A stretch of 64,000 nucleotides of DNA from Paramacrobiotus metropolitanus (Eukaryota > Tardigrada > Eutardigrada > Parachela > Macrobiotidae): assembly GCF_019649055.1 (NCBI RefSeq), contig NW_026570225.1, positions 1,798,001-1,862,000 on the forward strand, read 5' to 3'. This document shows, piece after piece, positions 1 to 17,329 of the stretch (the first letter of the stretch is position 1; each line of letters starts with the position of its first letter). Both the position numbers and the translations under genes were made by a program. Below the pieces are notes generated by a model that had not been told where the DNA came from, ran no database searches, and worked only from the letters and a program-made list of their open reading frames with translations.

Positions 1-740
1 CACGAACGTAAGGCTTTTAATTTGTTATCGATTTGTTAATAATTATCGTTCTTAACTCTGAGACACCAGACGTGTCTGAAGATTAAGGCCTGGGTGAAAA
101 TTGGTTATTGATTAATCCTGATAAAATCAGCTGATCAGTGCCAAGATTTCAGATTTAGCCAATTAAATCGTACGGGATAGTCAGAATTGAAACTACCTAA
201 CTCAACATCAGATTCCTGCTTCATACCAGCCTGTTAGAGGAGCTTTCCTTTTGGTTAGTTATAGACATCTCGCTAGTTACGGTTTTATGTGGGGACTGAA
301 GAGCGGCGTTTATGTTACTCTGTATCATGATTTTACATCGAAATGCAGAAGTTCTACGGGAAAACATTTTCGAAATCTTTGGAAGAGAGATCGTCGTATT
401 TTGTATCACGCTTCCGACGTGTACGTAACACTGAAATTGTCAGTTCAAGCACTGTGATGAAATTCCTGTGCCGTATAAATATGATGGTTCATGTTGCCTC
501 TAGTAATTTTCGTTGGTACCGTTTTGTGAATTCTAAGTTGCAGTCGTTTACCGCGGTGCGGTGTCATGCGTTAGACCTGGATGATGATCAGAGATCGACT
601 TTCTCCGTCAGCTCGCCCGTTACAGAATTCAAAAATTGTCAACCATTTGCAGCAATTATACGTACTTAATTTTTATGTTTCTATATAATCGTACGGTCGT
701 TTTGTTGTCACTGATTTACAAAGTTCTGGAAATTTATTAG
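1..740. other. No recognisable gene; upstream of first PKN exon
   Basis: AT-rich sequence with no open frame that I can tie to a protein family. It ends at a good splice acceptor (TTTATTAG at 733-740) in front of the first recognisable PKN exon. It is probably intron or 5' untranslated sequence of that gene; the start codon is either here or outside the window. Confidence 0.5.
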
Positions 741-6088
<5,348 letters not shown>

Positions 6089-6462
6089 GCCGGATGGTCG
6101 TTGGTTGGTCTTTCTATATTTTGTGCCCAATCTGTATGGACTTCGGGCCGTGGGTTCGGCTTGGCAGTTGCACTGCGTGGATGGGGCAGGCTGCAATCCT
6201 CTTCACTCTCTTGGCGTTTCGTTTTGTATCGAAAGAAATGATTTAATTTGTCCGTCATGGCTCAACAGTTCAATAGGAAGCGGAATTGATGATGTTTTTA
6301 TACGTACTTAAATTTTGTTACGGGTTGCGATGCGGTTTGTAAAAATTTTGCAGCGCTGTTTTGAAGTTTGAGTTTTTCCAACCCTGATGCAGCTGTTTGG
6401 TTAATGTCGACAGTTCTGGACTTGAAAGTTCTACCAGTACTTAGTCGTCGGTATGGTTTTCT

Positions 6463-6468
6463 AATAAA
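6463..6468 (+). terminator. Candidate poly(A) signal of PKN
   Basis: AATAAA about 375 bases after the PKN stop codon, in AT-rich sequence. It is the first canonical signal downstream of the gene. Confidence 0.45.
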
Positions 6469-8299
6469 TTATTCTGAGTTGTTATTTGTGAAGGAAATCA
6501 CAGAAGCGACTCAACCTGCTAGCTGGTAATATGAAATTTTTGCAGATGACAAAATCATTAGGCTTTTATTACTATGTCAGAAGATGGCAAGATTAAGCAA
6601 ATAATTGTTATGCCAGCTTACAAATAACACAATGTACCTAGTGCGATTTGCTCCAAAGCAAAATGCAACCGGAAGTCGAAAATGATCGTGCTACCGAAAA
6701 TTGAAATTGACGTCACGCCAAGGAAGCTGTGATTGGTCAGAGTTTTAGCTCGGCTCGGAAATTTGCCAGGCTAAGCATTTTGGCTGAACCTGTCATCTTC
6801 TGAAAATTCCAAAAAACCGAATTTTTGGAATTTTCATTTTCCCGTCTTCGGGGAGATGCCGAGAGTGTCTGAAATTCCAAATCTACTGTGTCGTCGTGCC
6901 GTACTCCCGTTGTCTAGCAGTTACGAATAACAATCTTTGAATTTATGTTTCTCCATGCATATTGCTACTGCCTTTTTTCAGTCGCACAGCACCTTTACCA
7001 TGTCAAACTGCTTAACTTAAAAATATTGAAAATTCCAGTAAAAAAATGGGCGTAAATCCAATTAATGGTGCATTTTGAATTTTGCCACAAGCAGCACTTT
7101 GTCATCGCACGCGGTCTAATATCACGAGATGTAGTTTTAAAAATCTATACAACCTTGAACCAATCAGAACTCATGCCGCAAATCGATATACCACGGTATT
7201 AATAATTAGTATTAATTAATACAGTAGCTCCACGCATACAGTTAGCAAAATAATCTGAAGAACACAATCTATGAACATTTTGACCTGCGTTCTGAAAATA
7301 CTTATTAAGCCATAGAAAAGTGTTTCATCCTAAAATTTTGTTAGCGTTTAACGCTAAAAAAAACCCGAGAAAAACGTAATTGAACAATAACCGGATTACG
7401 AAAACTGGGTTTTCATTATATGTAACAGAATTATCGCACATTTCTGATTTACCCGCATAAAATGCAATTATTAATTCCCATAAATTCTAATTAATAAGAG
7501 TTTCTCGTTTTTTAACGTTCTATTTGATGTATTTTGGCTATTACGTAATACGTGATTTAACTTATCGTTAGTATTTATACAATTATTATTTTTAACTCGT
7601 GGATTAATCATTGCAAGCACTTCTATTATTACCTGCTTTTTCAAATGCAGACCGAGTATTGTATGTACCGTATCTGTATGTACGTATACTGTATACAGAT
7701 AATATATTATAATAATTATCGTATAAAGTAAATGCCTTTTAGAGTTCAGGTGCGTTCGTTGAACTTCGTTCTATAAAGTAATTTTAACAATTATAATATG
7801 AGCTTTCTATGATAATTATAATATGAGCTTTTTATTTAATTTTTTTCAGAATATCACTTTGCTTTAACGCGGTTTACAATTTTACATAAACATTTTTGAA
7901 ACCAGCAAGTGCCAGATCAAATTTTACAAAATTTTTTGTTCCATAGTACAGTATAAAGTAGCCGATCGACATTCGACCCTGCCATTGGTGCTAAAAGTTT
8001 GATTCTGGGCGGGCACGGAATTGATCACCGCTAGTTCACGGCACGTGAAACAATACTAAAGGGATATTTGCCGCGCTTTCTGTGCGCACTTCTGCGTATC
8101 GATCGGGATTTTGCCCGTCTGCTGTCGATGTCCGTTGATTCACAGATATCGTTCCTCTGCTTCAAACGGAAGACTTATTTATACAAGGTTGACTCTACAG
8201 TAGTCAGATTATCGATCCCGTGGTTTATTAGCTCGATAGATTGACAACATTACAATTTTACATCTCTCGCTCTCCCGTTTCCGTGACCCGTGAGTGTAA
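6469..8299. other. Intergenic AT-rich sequence, no gene seen
   Basis: No open frame of note and no protein family recognised. There are short AT-rich tracts (7500-7850) and a duplicated 'tataatatgagcttt' at 7793-7832. The last few hundred bases probably hold the reticulon promoter and 5' leader, but I see no clear TATA box. Confidence 0.5.
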
Positions 8300-8344
8300 A
8301 TGCTAGCGCTGCAATTAGTTCAAGAGTGGAAAATTACTGGCGCA

Positions 8345-9029
8345 ATGGAGAGCCACGAAGTCAAAGAATTCGTGCATCCCGATGGAACCTACTTGAGGGA
8401 GGAAAACCATACCGAGAAACCCCAGGAAACGACAGAAACTTTCGTTCGTACTCACGACGCAGCTGTGGAAGAGCCAGAGAATAAAGAGAATTCGTTGGAT
8501 TTAAAGACTGATGGCAGCTTCGCTTCGACGGGAGATGCTTCGCTGAACTATTCGGGATTCGTGCGGGATTTGGCTGAAAAGAATCGCGATGGCAACTACA
8601 ATCAGTCGCCTGACATGAGCAAGCTGAACATGTTGCAACAAGAGACAGTGTTTGAACAACGTGGAGCTGGCGAACCTAATGGGGACCTGAGCAAATTTAT
8701 TCCTCCGACAATCTCAACATCCACTGTTGGTACGTTTGCATGGATATGTGGCCGTAATTTGCTTGTCGTATCTCGGTAACTGGTATCAGTTAATACACGA
8801 TTGTGCACTTGCGGTATATTCAGCAATCAGCGGCGCTCGTTGATTTTTCGAAAAAATTATGCAGTGTTTCCTTCTTTTCTGAATGATTTCCGATGCGATG
8901 AACTAAATAGTTAGATCTTGAGTCAGAACATGGATTCTTACCTTTTGTAATTATTATTTTCTAATTTATTCGACAGTCACGAGCGACGATGGATCGTTTG
9001 GCGCCACTGGTCTCAACAACGAACTCCAT
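8345..9029 (+). CDS. Candidate 5' coding exons of a long reticulon isoform
   Basis: An open exon 8345-8729 starts at an ATG in good context (GCAATGG) and encodes an acidic, low-complexity peptide beginning MESHEVKEF. It splices (GT at 8730, AG at 8975-8976) to a 53-base exon 8977-9029 that ends at GTAAGT. Acidic unstructured N-termini that vary between isoforms are normal for reticulons upstream of the conserved domain. The phase does not join cleanly to the reticulon-domain exon if a splice acceptor at 9741-9743 is used, so a further exon (perhaps 9182-9238) or another join is needed. The link to the reticulon gene is inferred from position and orientation. Confidence 0.5.
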
Positions 9030-9673
9030 GTAAGTTTATCGAAACAATTCACAATGTTTCATTGTATCTTGTATACAGTGTACTGTGTTGCGTAACGTTT
9101 TCTGTTTCGCTTCCGGAGATGCACTTTCGATTGTTTTATCACCGTTTATGCTAAAAGCGTGACATTCATGGGTATTTTTAGTTGAATACTCTGAAGGGAA
9201 TGTCAGTGTCGCTGGTCGTGAGGAGCGAAATGAGAAAGGTACTACTACTTGTTAATTTTCTTTTTCCCGAAGAATTACAGTATGGTAAAAAAATGAATGT
9301 TGGTAAAATATTCACCCAATTAAACACAAACGTTGCTGCTTTAATGAAGAAGAAAGTCGCTGAAAATTGGCCGCACGGGTCTATGATTCTCAACGATTCG
9401 ACTTCCAAATTTGCGTCTTTCAAAACTGGTGACTGCAGCGTGCTCGTATTTACGTTTTCACGTTTCCTTTACGGTTTATCTTGCGGCTGTCGGTGCTCAT
9501 TTAGCAACAGCCATCGGTAATATTTGGCAGCATACTTTTGAAGTATTAGATTTGAATTGCGGTGCATGCCTGCTTTAATAAATTATTGCATCGCGCGGTA
9601 GTCGTTTATATCAGTGTGATTAGTTTCGCGTTGAATTGTCTGGAGGTGCCAGTTTTCCCGAAAGACGCAAATT

Positions 9674-10869
9674 ATGGAGAAGCCAGAATGTCTTATCGAG
9701 CTTGGGAAAGCAAGAGTTCGCTTGTTAATGTATATTTTCGTAGATGACTGGCCGAAGCTGCCGGCCGTCAAAGGTAGCGCCTTGCACGCCGATGCTCCTT
9801 CCTTCGTTCCGCTGGCACAAACTGTCCATCGTCCCGATCAGCTGTCGCGTACGACCCTTGGTCAGCCGCATTTGGACTCGCCGATGGCCGAATTCGACGT
9901 CGACCGTCGTCGCACCAACAGTCACGGCAACATTCGTACCCGCCGCGCCCGTCCGCTGTCGCAGCACGTTGGCGATCTGATCATGTGGCGCAACACGAAG
10001 GACTCTGCGGTTATCTTCACCTTCGGCACTATTCTTCTATTGTCTCTCTCCTACTTCAGCCTGATCAGCATCTTCGCCTATTTGTCCATGATCACGTTGA
10101 TGGTGATTACCACGTTCGTATTGATGCGCCAGGTTACATCGGCCTTTCAGCAACAGACGTCCGAGCATCCATTCCGAGGAGTAATTGGGAAGGATGTGGT
10201 TATCAGTCCGGAATATGCCCATCAGCAATTAGACAGTATTCTCAAGCCCTTGAATAATACACTGGTGAAGGTGCGCAATTTGTATTTGGCTGACAGTTTG
10301 GGACAGACACTGAAGTTAACCTTCATCATGTACCTCTTGACCTATGTCGGTAAGTTTTAACATGTATTAGCCAGTGGCTCAGAATTCTTTATCGCTGTTT
10401 AAGTATCGGTAAATGATGCAGTTTTTCAAAAACTGAAATTTGTTGCCAGTACGCCAACGGATAAGCATCAGCATTTGACATAAAATTGATTTGCATTCCC
10501 ATTGAGGGCAGGCATCAACTTACTTGCTTGCGGTTGCGAATAAGTACTGCACGAGTTCATTGTTAACAATTTAACACTCTGTGCTCTTCTTGCTAAGGTT
10601 CCTGGTTTAACCTGCTTACTCTGCTGACGGTTGTGTGGATTGGTGCGTTCAGCATTCCGAAGTTATACGAGGCTAACAAGGAGCAAATTGACAGTGTGCT
10701 GGATGTGATTCTGGAAGGTCTGCGTGACGTGCGTCGCCAGGTGATGCGCGCGGCCAATCATCAGCTGGCTAAGATTCGTCCCGGAGCCCGACGTGTTAAT
10801 TCCACCAAACGGGAAAACTTGGCCGGCAAGATTCGTACGCAACCGGAAGTCGCTTCCAAGTTGGAATGA
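9674..10869 (+). CDS. RTN: Reticulon (RTN) domain protein, two exons shown
   Basis: Reticulons are hairpin membrane proteins that shape tubular endoplasmic reticulum. Exon 9674-10349 (ATG in good context, starting MEKPECLIEL) is followed by exon 10598-10869. The reticulon homology domain starts at SQHVGDLIMWRNTKDSAVIF, runs through a first hydrophobic hairpin (LLLSLSYFSLISIFAYL plus TLMVITTFVL), a hydrophilic loop with PEYAHQQLDSIL, and a second hydrophobic hairpin split by the intron (LTFIMYLLTYVG then SWFNLLTLLTVVW). It ends with SIPKLYEANKEQIDSVLD, the usual RTN signature, and a basic tail. An isoform start at 9674 would give a short RTN1-C-like protein of about 315 residues; the upstream exons at 8345-9029 may give a longer form. 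Domain identity is certain; the 5' end is not. Confidence 0.9.
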
Positions 10870-11096
10870 ATGGATATCCGATTTGCATGGAGGATTTTCT
10901 CTCACCGTTCGATTTTTCTTTTCTTAACCAGAGTGAGACATTAATTTGTTCTTTTTTGATCATTTACTCTGTTCCTACGTAATATTTTCTGCTACTGATG
11001 CTATGTCATTCCACTCATCCAGTGTGAATTGTGTACTGGTCGTTGTAATTACATTCTTTAAAGTTAATTCCATGGCGTTGAAAAGTTTTTGCCTGA

Positions 11097-11102
11097 AATA
11101 AA
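11097..11102 (+). terminator. Poly(A) signal of the reticulon gene
   Basis: AATAAA 228 bases after the reticulon stop codon, followed by a T/G-rich stretch, as expected for a 3' end. Confidence 0.6.
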
Positions 11103-12660
11103 CGCGTTCCATTGTTTACGTGTTTCTGAGTTACTCTTGAGAAAACTAAATTCTTATTGTTAGAAAATCATCGAGTCAAGTCATGAATTCTCGTTAAAGC
11201 AGGGCGAATTAGCGTTTATTGTAGGATGCTTCGGCTCCGATACCATGTTAAATGAATTTTATTTATGGCAAAAGCTGCCATCACTTGCCGAGGCTGCTTT
11301 GCAGTGCCATACGGTACGTTAGAACTTCGAACTTTTGAAGCCCGTCCCATTATTCTTCGTTTTCTGTAAGTAAACGTAAATATTAGGTCTCTTGACCTAC
11401 AATAGGGAGATCAATAACAATTAACAATAATAATATTAGTGCGCTTGCGAAATGCAGGAAGTATCTGTACGGTATCTGTATAGGCTGTAGTCGGCGTCGC
11501 TACTGAAATTCCCTCTTATATTGCTGGAGGTATCGTTCAAATCGTTGAACTCTTCTAAATTTAATCGAAAGAACTGCGTTGAAGAGTGTCAAATCGACAG
11601 CCTCCACCAAGAAAAAAACATAACTTCGTTCATTCAAGTTAATATAACACCGCATTCAGGGCCAGACTGTCGTAGTCACCGAGTGACCTTAAAAATGCTG
11701 ATGTCACTCTGTGTGGCTTTTTGCCTACTCTACTTAGGCTTCGAGACGAACCAGCTTGCGTGTACACCGGCTGCTACCGAAAGCGGGGTCAGCGACAAGC
11801 TTCAGCAAACCGGTTCCCGAGGCTAGAGGATGAGGAGTGGTGGTATATGCAAACGACAGCAGCATTGATTCTTTTGCTGAATAAGTATACATTTTTCATA
11901 AAGTGATATATCACCAGCATTTCACTCCAAATTCGGTGTCTCCCATGCAACATCTTCCGTGTCAGCATCGAACATCCGGTTGTTACGTAATTTCGCCATC
12001 GACACGCTATGCAGTACGCAAGGTATGTTACGCAATACAAATCAAGCACTTATTTTCGCTCGATTCGCTGGAAGATTATCGTTGTACTCACTTTCTAAAG
12101 TTGTACGAAGAGTTGCTCCCTACTGGGCTTATGAACCGACCGGAAATACTGCAGCGCTCGAAGTGTGTACTACTATGCATGCAGTACCATTTTGCTAGTA
12201 CCGCAAAAAAATCGATGCTGACGCATTGATTTATGCTCGCGTGACATCAGACACAGCCCTGACTTTCAAACTTTCATAACTGGGTTTGTCTGTTTAGAAA
12301 GACACATGATCTTCTTAACGTTAAGCACCCGAGGTGGTCGCACTTTTACGCACATGTAAATTATTGAAAGAACTCATGTATAAGCTATGTACTTATGTGT
12401 ATATTTAATCGTATTTCTCTACATACAGTAGTACTACATAGTACTTAATGCATAGTACTGCACACACAGTTTAAAATTCACTCTGTGCAATGCTGATTCA
12501 TCTTTTTTGCTATAACAAACACTTGGCTTAATTTCGAATGCCATATTCTCCTAAACAGTATTGCTAAGTAATCCCTTTTATCTCCATTTAATTAGCGTCT
12601 TTTTTTTATCTGGAGTCGATTATTTATCAAGGTAAGGTTTGGTCGTTTTTTATCAGGACG
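11103..12660. other. Intergenic sequence, no gene seen
   Basis: Open frames up to about 108 codons exist but overlap on both strands, lack family motifs and have no convincing splice partners. The last part (about 12,580-12,660) is T-rich and could be an intron or leader of the phosphatase gene. Confidence 0.5.
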
Positions 12661-12773
12661 CACCTTTGCTTTGTTCAGACAAATGGACCGGAAGTGAGTC
12701 GAAGCACGGATCTGGATTTCGTAAGAACTTCTGGCTTTAATTTTGCGCGGCAGCTCCTGTACGTGATATCAGA

Positions 12774-13850
12774 ATGGTGGATAGATTTGGAAGGGTACAC
12801 CAGATCGTGGACTTCCTGTATTTGTCGGGCGCCAACGGAGCTCGCCGGGATCATATTCGCGAGCGAGGAATTACATGCGTCATCAACTGCACTATCGAAT
12901 TATCCAATCTTCCGCTCACCAATGTGGAGTTTATTAATGTTAAAGTGGATGATTCTCCGTATGCTTCCATAATTCGGTATTTTGACAGCTGCGCCGATAA
13001 AATCGAAGAACACCGATTAGCAGGTGAGAATATATTGTAAATTTGTTCAATCACTTGTACTAATTAAAAGTATTTTAATGATTTTTACATGCCCTGCTCA
13101 GTAGCTACCAGCTTGTACAAGGTGGTATGCAACTTTTGCAGTTGTGACAGTTGTAACATAGCTTTTTTGTTGTTAACTGAGCGCAAATGAGTTTCTGGCA
13201 ATGCGGAATCTGAGAGATTAATAAAGTATTACCTAATCAGCAGGAGAAGGACTCATGAAATTTGCGCAAATTAATGCAACTGTTTTAATGCAGAGCCCAG
13301 TTGGCTTTGGATTCTTTTTAAATTTTCGAAACTGATGTTTTCCGAAAATTGAAAATACCTCTTATCACCGACGAAACCCAAATCTGAAAATTTCAAAACC
13401 CAGACAGAAGTACCTGCGTAGTACGGCTGCATTTAATTATAAGTCGCATTCACGGTCATAAGAAATGAGTGTATTGTACAAGCTTACGCCCGGCTTTCAT
13501 ACACATTATTCTTATTAAGTTTGTAATTGTGATGTACTTTTCTCATAGGTGGTAAAGTGTTGGTCCACTGTATGGCTGGCGTATCTCGTTCGGCGTCCAT
13601 CGTAATTGCCTACTTAGTCAAGTATCAGAACTTATCCCTAAAGGAAGCGTATGCTGCTGTGCGTGCTGCTCGCTCCATTATTCGGCCCAATCCGGGCTTT
13701 TGGAAGCAGCTGATTGAATACGAATACCGCATTCGCAAGGAGGAATCAGTACGGATGGTTCCGTCGGCGTTCGGCATGATTCCCGACGTGTACGAAAGTG
13801 AAATGAAGCCTATGGGCTGGCTAAAGGTCAAAACTACGTTCAGGTTGTGA
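12774..13850 (+). CDS. Atypical dual-specificity phosphatase, DUSP14/18/21-like
   Basis: Small cysteine phosphatase for phospho-Tyr and phospho-Ser/Thr. Exon 1 12774-13023 (ATG before VDRFGRVHQI) and exon 2 13549-13850 join in phase at Ala-Gly (GCA G|GT). The general-acid aspartate is in VKVDDSPYASI; the P-loop is HCMAGVSRSAS (Cys nucleophile, Arg). The sequence after the P-loop (YLVKYQNLSLKEAY, IIRPNPGFWKQLI, then AFGMIPDVYESE) matches the DUSP14/18/21 subgroup, which has this same tail. No MAP-kinase-binding (rhodanese-like) domain precedes it. The total of about 183 residues is normal for the subgroup. An upstream noncoding exon near 12,660-12,720 is possible. A candidate AATAAA lies at 14376-14381. 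Confidence 0.92.
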
Positions 13851-14445
13851 TGGCTGATGTCTCCGGATCGGACGATATGGGTCATCTAAACTTTTGACCG
13901 TACTTCTGATCAGATTACATTTTTTTAAAAATTTTAGGATTTCGGACACATACATCTGATTTTGTTTTTGAAATAATGACACATTGCACACCTCATGGCG
14001 TATGTGCAGTGCTACAGATATATGTATCAAACACGGATGCAATTGCGGCCTGAAGTCTCAGTCGTTGTCAGTTTGTGACTGTTTGTTATTTTATTCTGTT
14101 ATGTGACAATAGTTTTAAAATAATGTGATCTTGCGGTATTACGTACATAACAGATGTCGTGTGTACATGTACTTATTTTACTGCCTACAGGGCTTGCAGA
14201 AAATACTGCGTACCAAATTTATCACTTTCAGGGCGGATGAACGGAAATTTAAAACACAATAGTATTCAGTCCTGTCATTCTATAAGATGCTCAACACTCT
14301 TCTGCAGAACTTGCTAATGGCAAATGCGTAACGGTACTAGGATAATGAACTAATGGATTTTACAACTGAGGTGGAAATAAACTCATTTATGAGTTTTTAC
14401 CAGTGGATCATCAAACATTATTCATTACTATGATAAGATAAAGCC
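13851..14445 (+). other. Probable 3' UTR of the phosphatase, then intergenic
   Basis: No coding signal. AATAAA at 14376-14381 is the likely polyadenylation signal. Confidence 0.4.
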
Positions 14446-14482
14446 TCACCCAACGCAGCAATTGGCTGCGTCGGGTGAGGTC
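14446..14482. repeat. Near-perfect 37-bp palindrome
   Basis: The arms CCTCACCC and GGGTGAGG continue inward as ACGCAG / CTGCGT around a core of CAATTGG, with one A/C mismatch. It sits at the edge of the retroelement remains that follow, so it may be a terminal hairpin of that or another element. Confidence 0.6.
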
Positions 14483-14505
14483 GCCCTTGGTAGCTTGCAC
14501 GGTTG

Positions 14506-15669
14506 TTATTCCGTGCTTCTAAGTTTTGGCCACTCCAAACGGAATCTTCCAGTCAACATCGTTGTGTTCGTGGATAGGCTCGAAGATGTCGCTGTAGTAC
14601 AATACATGTAGCCGATTTTCGCACCATTGCGTAGTGTCTGGTCGTAGTCCGTTGTGTTCTGGACTCGGATCCAAGCCGTGTCGAGGGAGGGTCGGATGTC
14701 CACATCGGGTTCATTAGGCCAAATTTTACGGTTTAGTCACCGCAGGGACTCAAAAGTTATTCGGTCTCTGTGTATCCATATACCGAATTAAGCGCACTGG
14801 TATGGCGCATGTGTTTCTTTCGACAGTGGTTGTTTGATGTCAAGTACTTCTGTGTTTCAAGTGCTCTCCGTACGTCGTCGTTCGTATGCGCGCTTTTTTG
14901 TCGCAGTAGGTCAGTGATTTCACTGGTACGGTGGTCGGTATTGTACTACGGAAAACCAAGCAGGGTATTGTTGCATTAAGATACCAGCGGCTCGTGCCTC
15001 TGGTTTCAAGACAGACTTTAACATTCTCCTGACTGATTCCATTGGAGTCGTCCGGATGTGTGCCATGTGCCGTTCAATGGCAATAATCAAGCAGATTAAT
15101 CCACAGTTCTCAGCCTCTGGTATGGTGATACTTCCAGCTGCGCTACACCTGTAGATTGTGTTATCTGACCTTCGATGGGGGTCGGCGCACAGTAAAAATG
15201 AAATGAGAGTGCAGGAGTGGAGTGAATAAAATGGGAGTGAAATGGGAGAGAAATCGCATTCAAGTAGCACCCGAGTTGTTCGGTTGGACATGTAAGGTCT
15301 GGGCGTTGTTAAATCCCTGCGGCGTTACCGGTACGGCGCAACAGCAACAGAGACTTCTCCGCCGACTCTGAGGGTTTGACTGAAACCTCCCGTTGGTTCA
15401 AATTTCAGGCCGTTCAGTTTGTCGATTAAGAATTCGTCTGATCCGATATCCAGCATTGCCATAGCAGGCGTAGATCCGATTTGGACTTCGTGCGTCCATG
15501 CCCAGACTTTCTTCGGTTTCCCGAAGGACACCAACCGTTCGAAGGTGACAACCCGAATCGTTAATTCCACCGGGATTAAGGTTGTTATTCCGCAATTTTT
15601 TGACGCGGATCCGCTCGAGACAACGTTGGTGTCTGTGCGCGGTGACTGAGACACTCGATTGGGGCTCAC
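14506..15669 (-). pseudogene. LTR retroelement remains with retropepsin-like fragment
   Basis: Minus-strand open segments in two pieces. 15,669-15,325 encodes a segment with AMLDIGSDEFLID, the pattern of an aspartic protease active site, although the usual Thr of D-T/S-G is Ile here. 14,703-14,506 encodes a segment with VQNTTDYDQTLRNGAKIGY, which resembles the extended region just downstream of protease in some invertebrate LTR retroelements. The two are separated by about 600 bases with stops, so this is a decayed Gag-Pro relic. No reverse transcriptase is visible in the surrounding sequence. Which LTR family it belongs to cannot be told. Confidence 0.5.
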
Positions 15670-16800
15670 ACCGGGGATGCCGTCTGGTATAGTGATAATT
15701 AAGACTGACTGCCGTTGCAGAGGTTATTCTACAGACGTTGCCTTAAGGTTGACCGTTTTCCGTACATTTAGTCGAATTACGACTCCAATCTCTAGTATTT
15801 TGGCAGTTTCTACATTCGGGATCTGATTCGATATGCGTTTTTCATGGTTGGTTCTCCCGGGCGCAGTGTCGATAAGTTATGCTGCAGGTTGAAAAACGTT
15901 CGCGAGCCCGTTACGATTTTCACGTTGAGGCGTTGAAAGGAGTTCGCTTTCTCCGGCCGAGGGTGAGCGGGTACTCTTGCCTCCAACGAGATTGGCTCTC
16001 TAAACTTCAGAGTCTGCTCTCACGGGAGGGTCTTTGTCGCGAGCGGTCTCCCCGGTAGGCCCGCTGGTGACGGTTCCGGCGTCATTGTGACACGCTCCGA
16101 AGTTGCGGCGCTGCGCCTCGGTTATCTGCATGGCTCGTAGACCGTGGTACCTAATTGGGCGCCTGACGGTCCAGGTGGACTGGTAACACATCTTTCCCGG
16201 CCGGTAGAGTCACTTTTTTTGGTATCGGTAGAAATTTTTTGCCGAACTTGCTGGTTACTCCTTCTGGCTCGGGTTAGACAGCTGCGCTATTGCTGTCGTG
16301 TCGTTCGGGTCGATTCTTCGGTTTTCCGAACCAAATCTCCATGGGGTACCATTCCGACTTCAGCTGCAAAGGTTTTCGCGGCTCGGCCCTCCGGTGTGGG
16401 GGCGGCAGATCTGGCGTTTTGATTGCAGATGTTGGCGTTGCAGATCGGGCCTTCGGATTCCCTGACGATGGTGTCGGGTTCAGAATCTCTGACTTGGGGG
16501 GTCTTGACCTGTTGCAGAAACTCCCAGGCGGTTTATGGGTCCCCAGCATCTTTTTCCGGGTTCTGAAGGTTGCCTTCGGAGTCCCCTAGGTCGATTTCGA
16601 GGACGGTGGTGCCGGTTTAAAGGTCCAAGAGTTGTTTCGGGACCGGAATGCCGATTTCCAGTTTTTTTGTTCGGCAGTGTATGGTTGCCCTCCGTTGGTT
16701 TTGGGCGTGGACCGAAGATACCGGGGGACTTTTCTTCCAAACTCATTCCCCGGGTTGATGAAGTTATTCCTCCTGTTGTTGTCGCGTACGTAAGGTTACC
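15670..16800. other. Likely retroelement remains, nothing firmly identified
   Basis: GC is higher than in the flanks. Minus-strand segments are rich in Pro, Arg and Ser (16,274-16,746), compatible with a decayed Gag upstream (in minus sense) of the protease fragment, but I see no zinc knuckle or conserved gag block. Confidence 0.3.
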
Positions 16801-16819
16801 ATGTCGCCCTGTTGGGGCA

Positions 16820-16965
16820 CGGTATCACGACATTTCACAACGCGACATTTCACATCGTAACATTTCACCGAATCCATTTCATGACCACGACATTTCTCAA
16901 CCGCAACATTTCACAACTGCAACGTTTCACAGCCACAACATTTCGCAACCGTAACATTTCATGAC
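16820..16965 (+). repeat. Degenerate short tandem tract around ACATTTC
   Basis: About a dozen copies of (A)ACATTTCNC at roughly 11-17 base spacing. The same motif occurs in the opposite orientation at 48,970-49,190, and a GGCC-containing relative (CATTTCGGCC) makes up the arms of the palindromic elements at 56.0 and 57.4 kb. Confidence 0.7.
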
Positions 16966-17329
16966 TTGTGCATTTGCCGCCCCGTAACAATGCATAAAGT
17001 ACATTGCGCACACAGGAACAACTCTATAACGCTATTCCATAACGAGACTCGATTGCTACAATTCAAAAACCGACAAATTTACTAAATATCCTATTTTTGG
17101 CAACTGCGATAACCCATGCCTAATATTCTGTAAAATTGTTGTAACTTGTACCTAAAACCTATTACCAAAACCCATCTTTCACAATAAAAATGACACAGCT
17201 GATATGCCTTTTATTGTTACTGTTTTACTGAAATATAACCAGTTTTAGGCACAGCATTATGTTGGCATAACTGTCATCGGGAAATTATTACAATCATAAC
17301 AATCATTTTAAAACAAGCCGAGCACGGAT
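16966..17329. other. AT-rich, nothing recognised
   Basis: No open frame or known repeat seen between the ACATTTC tract and the first C repeat. Confidence 0.4.

Noticed and set aside
343-669. 108-codon frame upstream of PKN as its N-terminal exon
   Set aside because: No PKN similarity, no splice donor in the right place, and an overlapping frame of similar quality.
11521-12229. Several 80-108 codon frames between reticulon and phosphatase
   Set aside because: Overlapping on both strands, with no motif or splice support.
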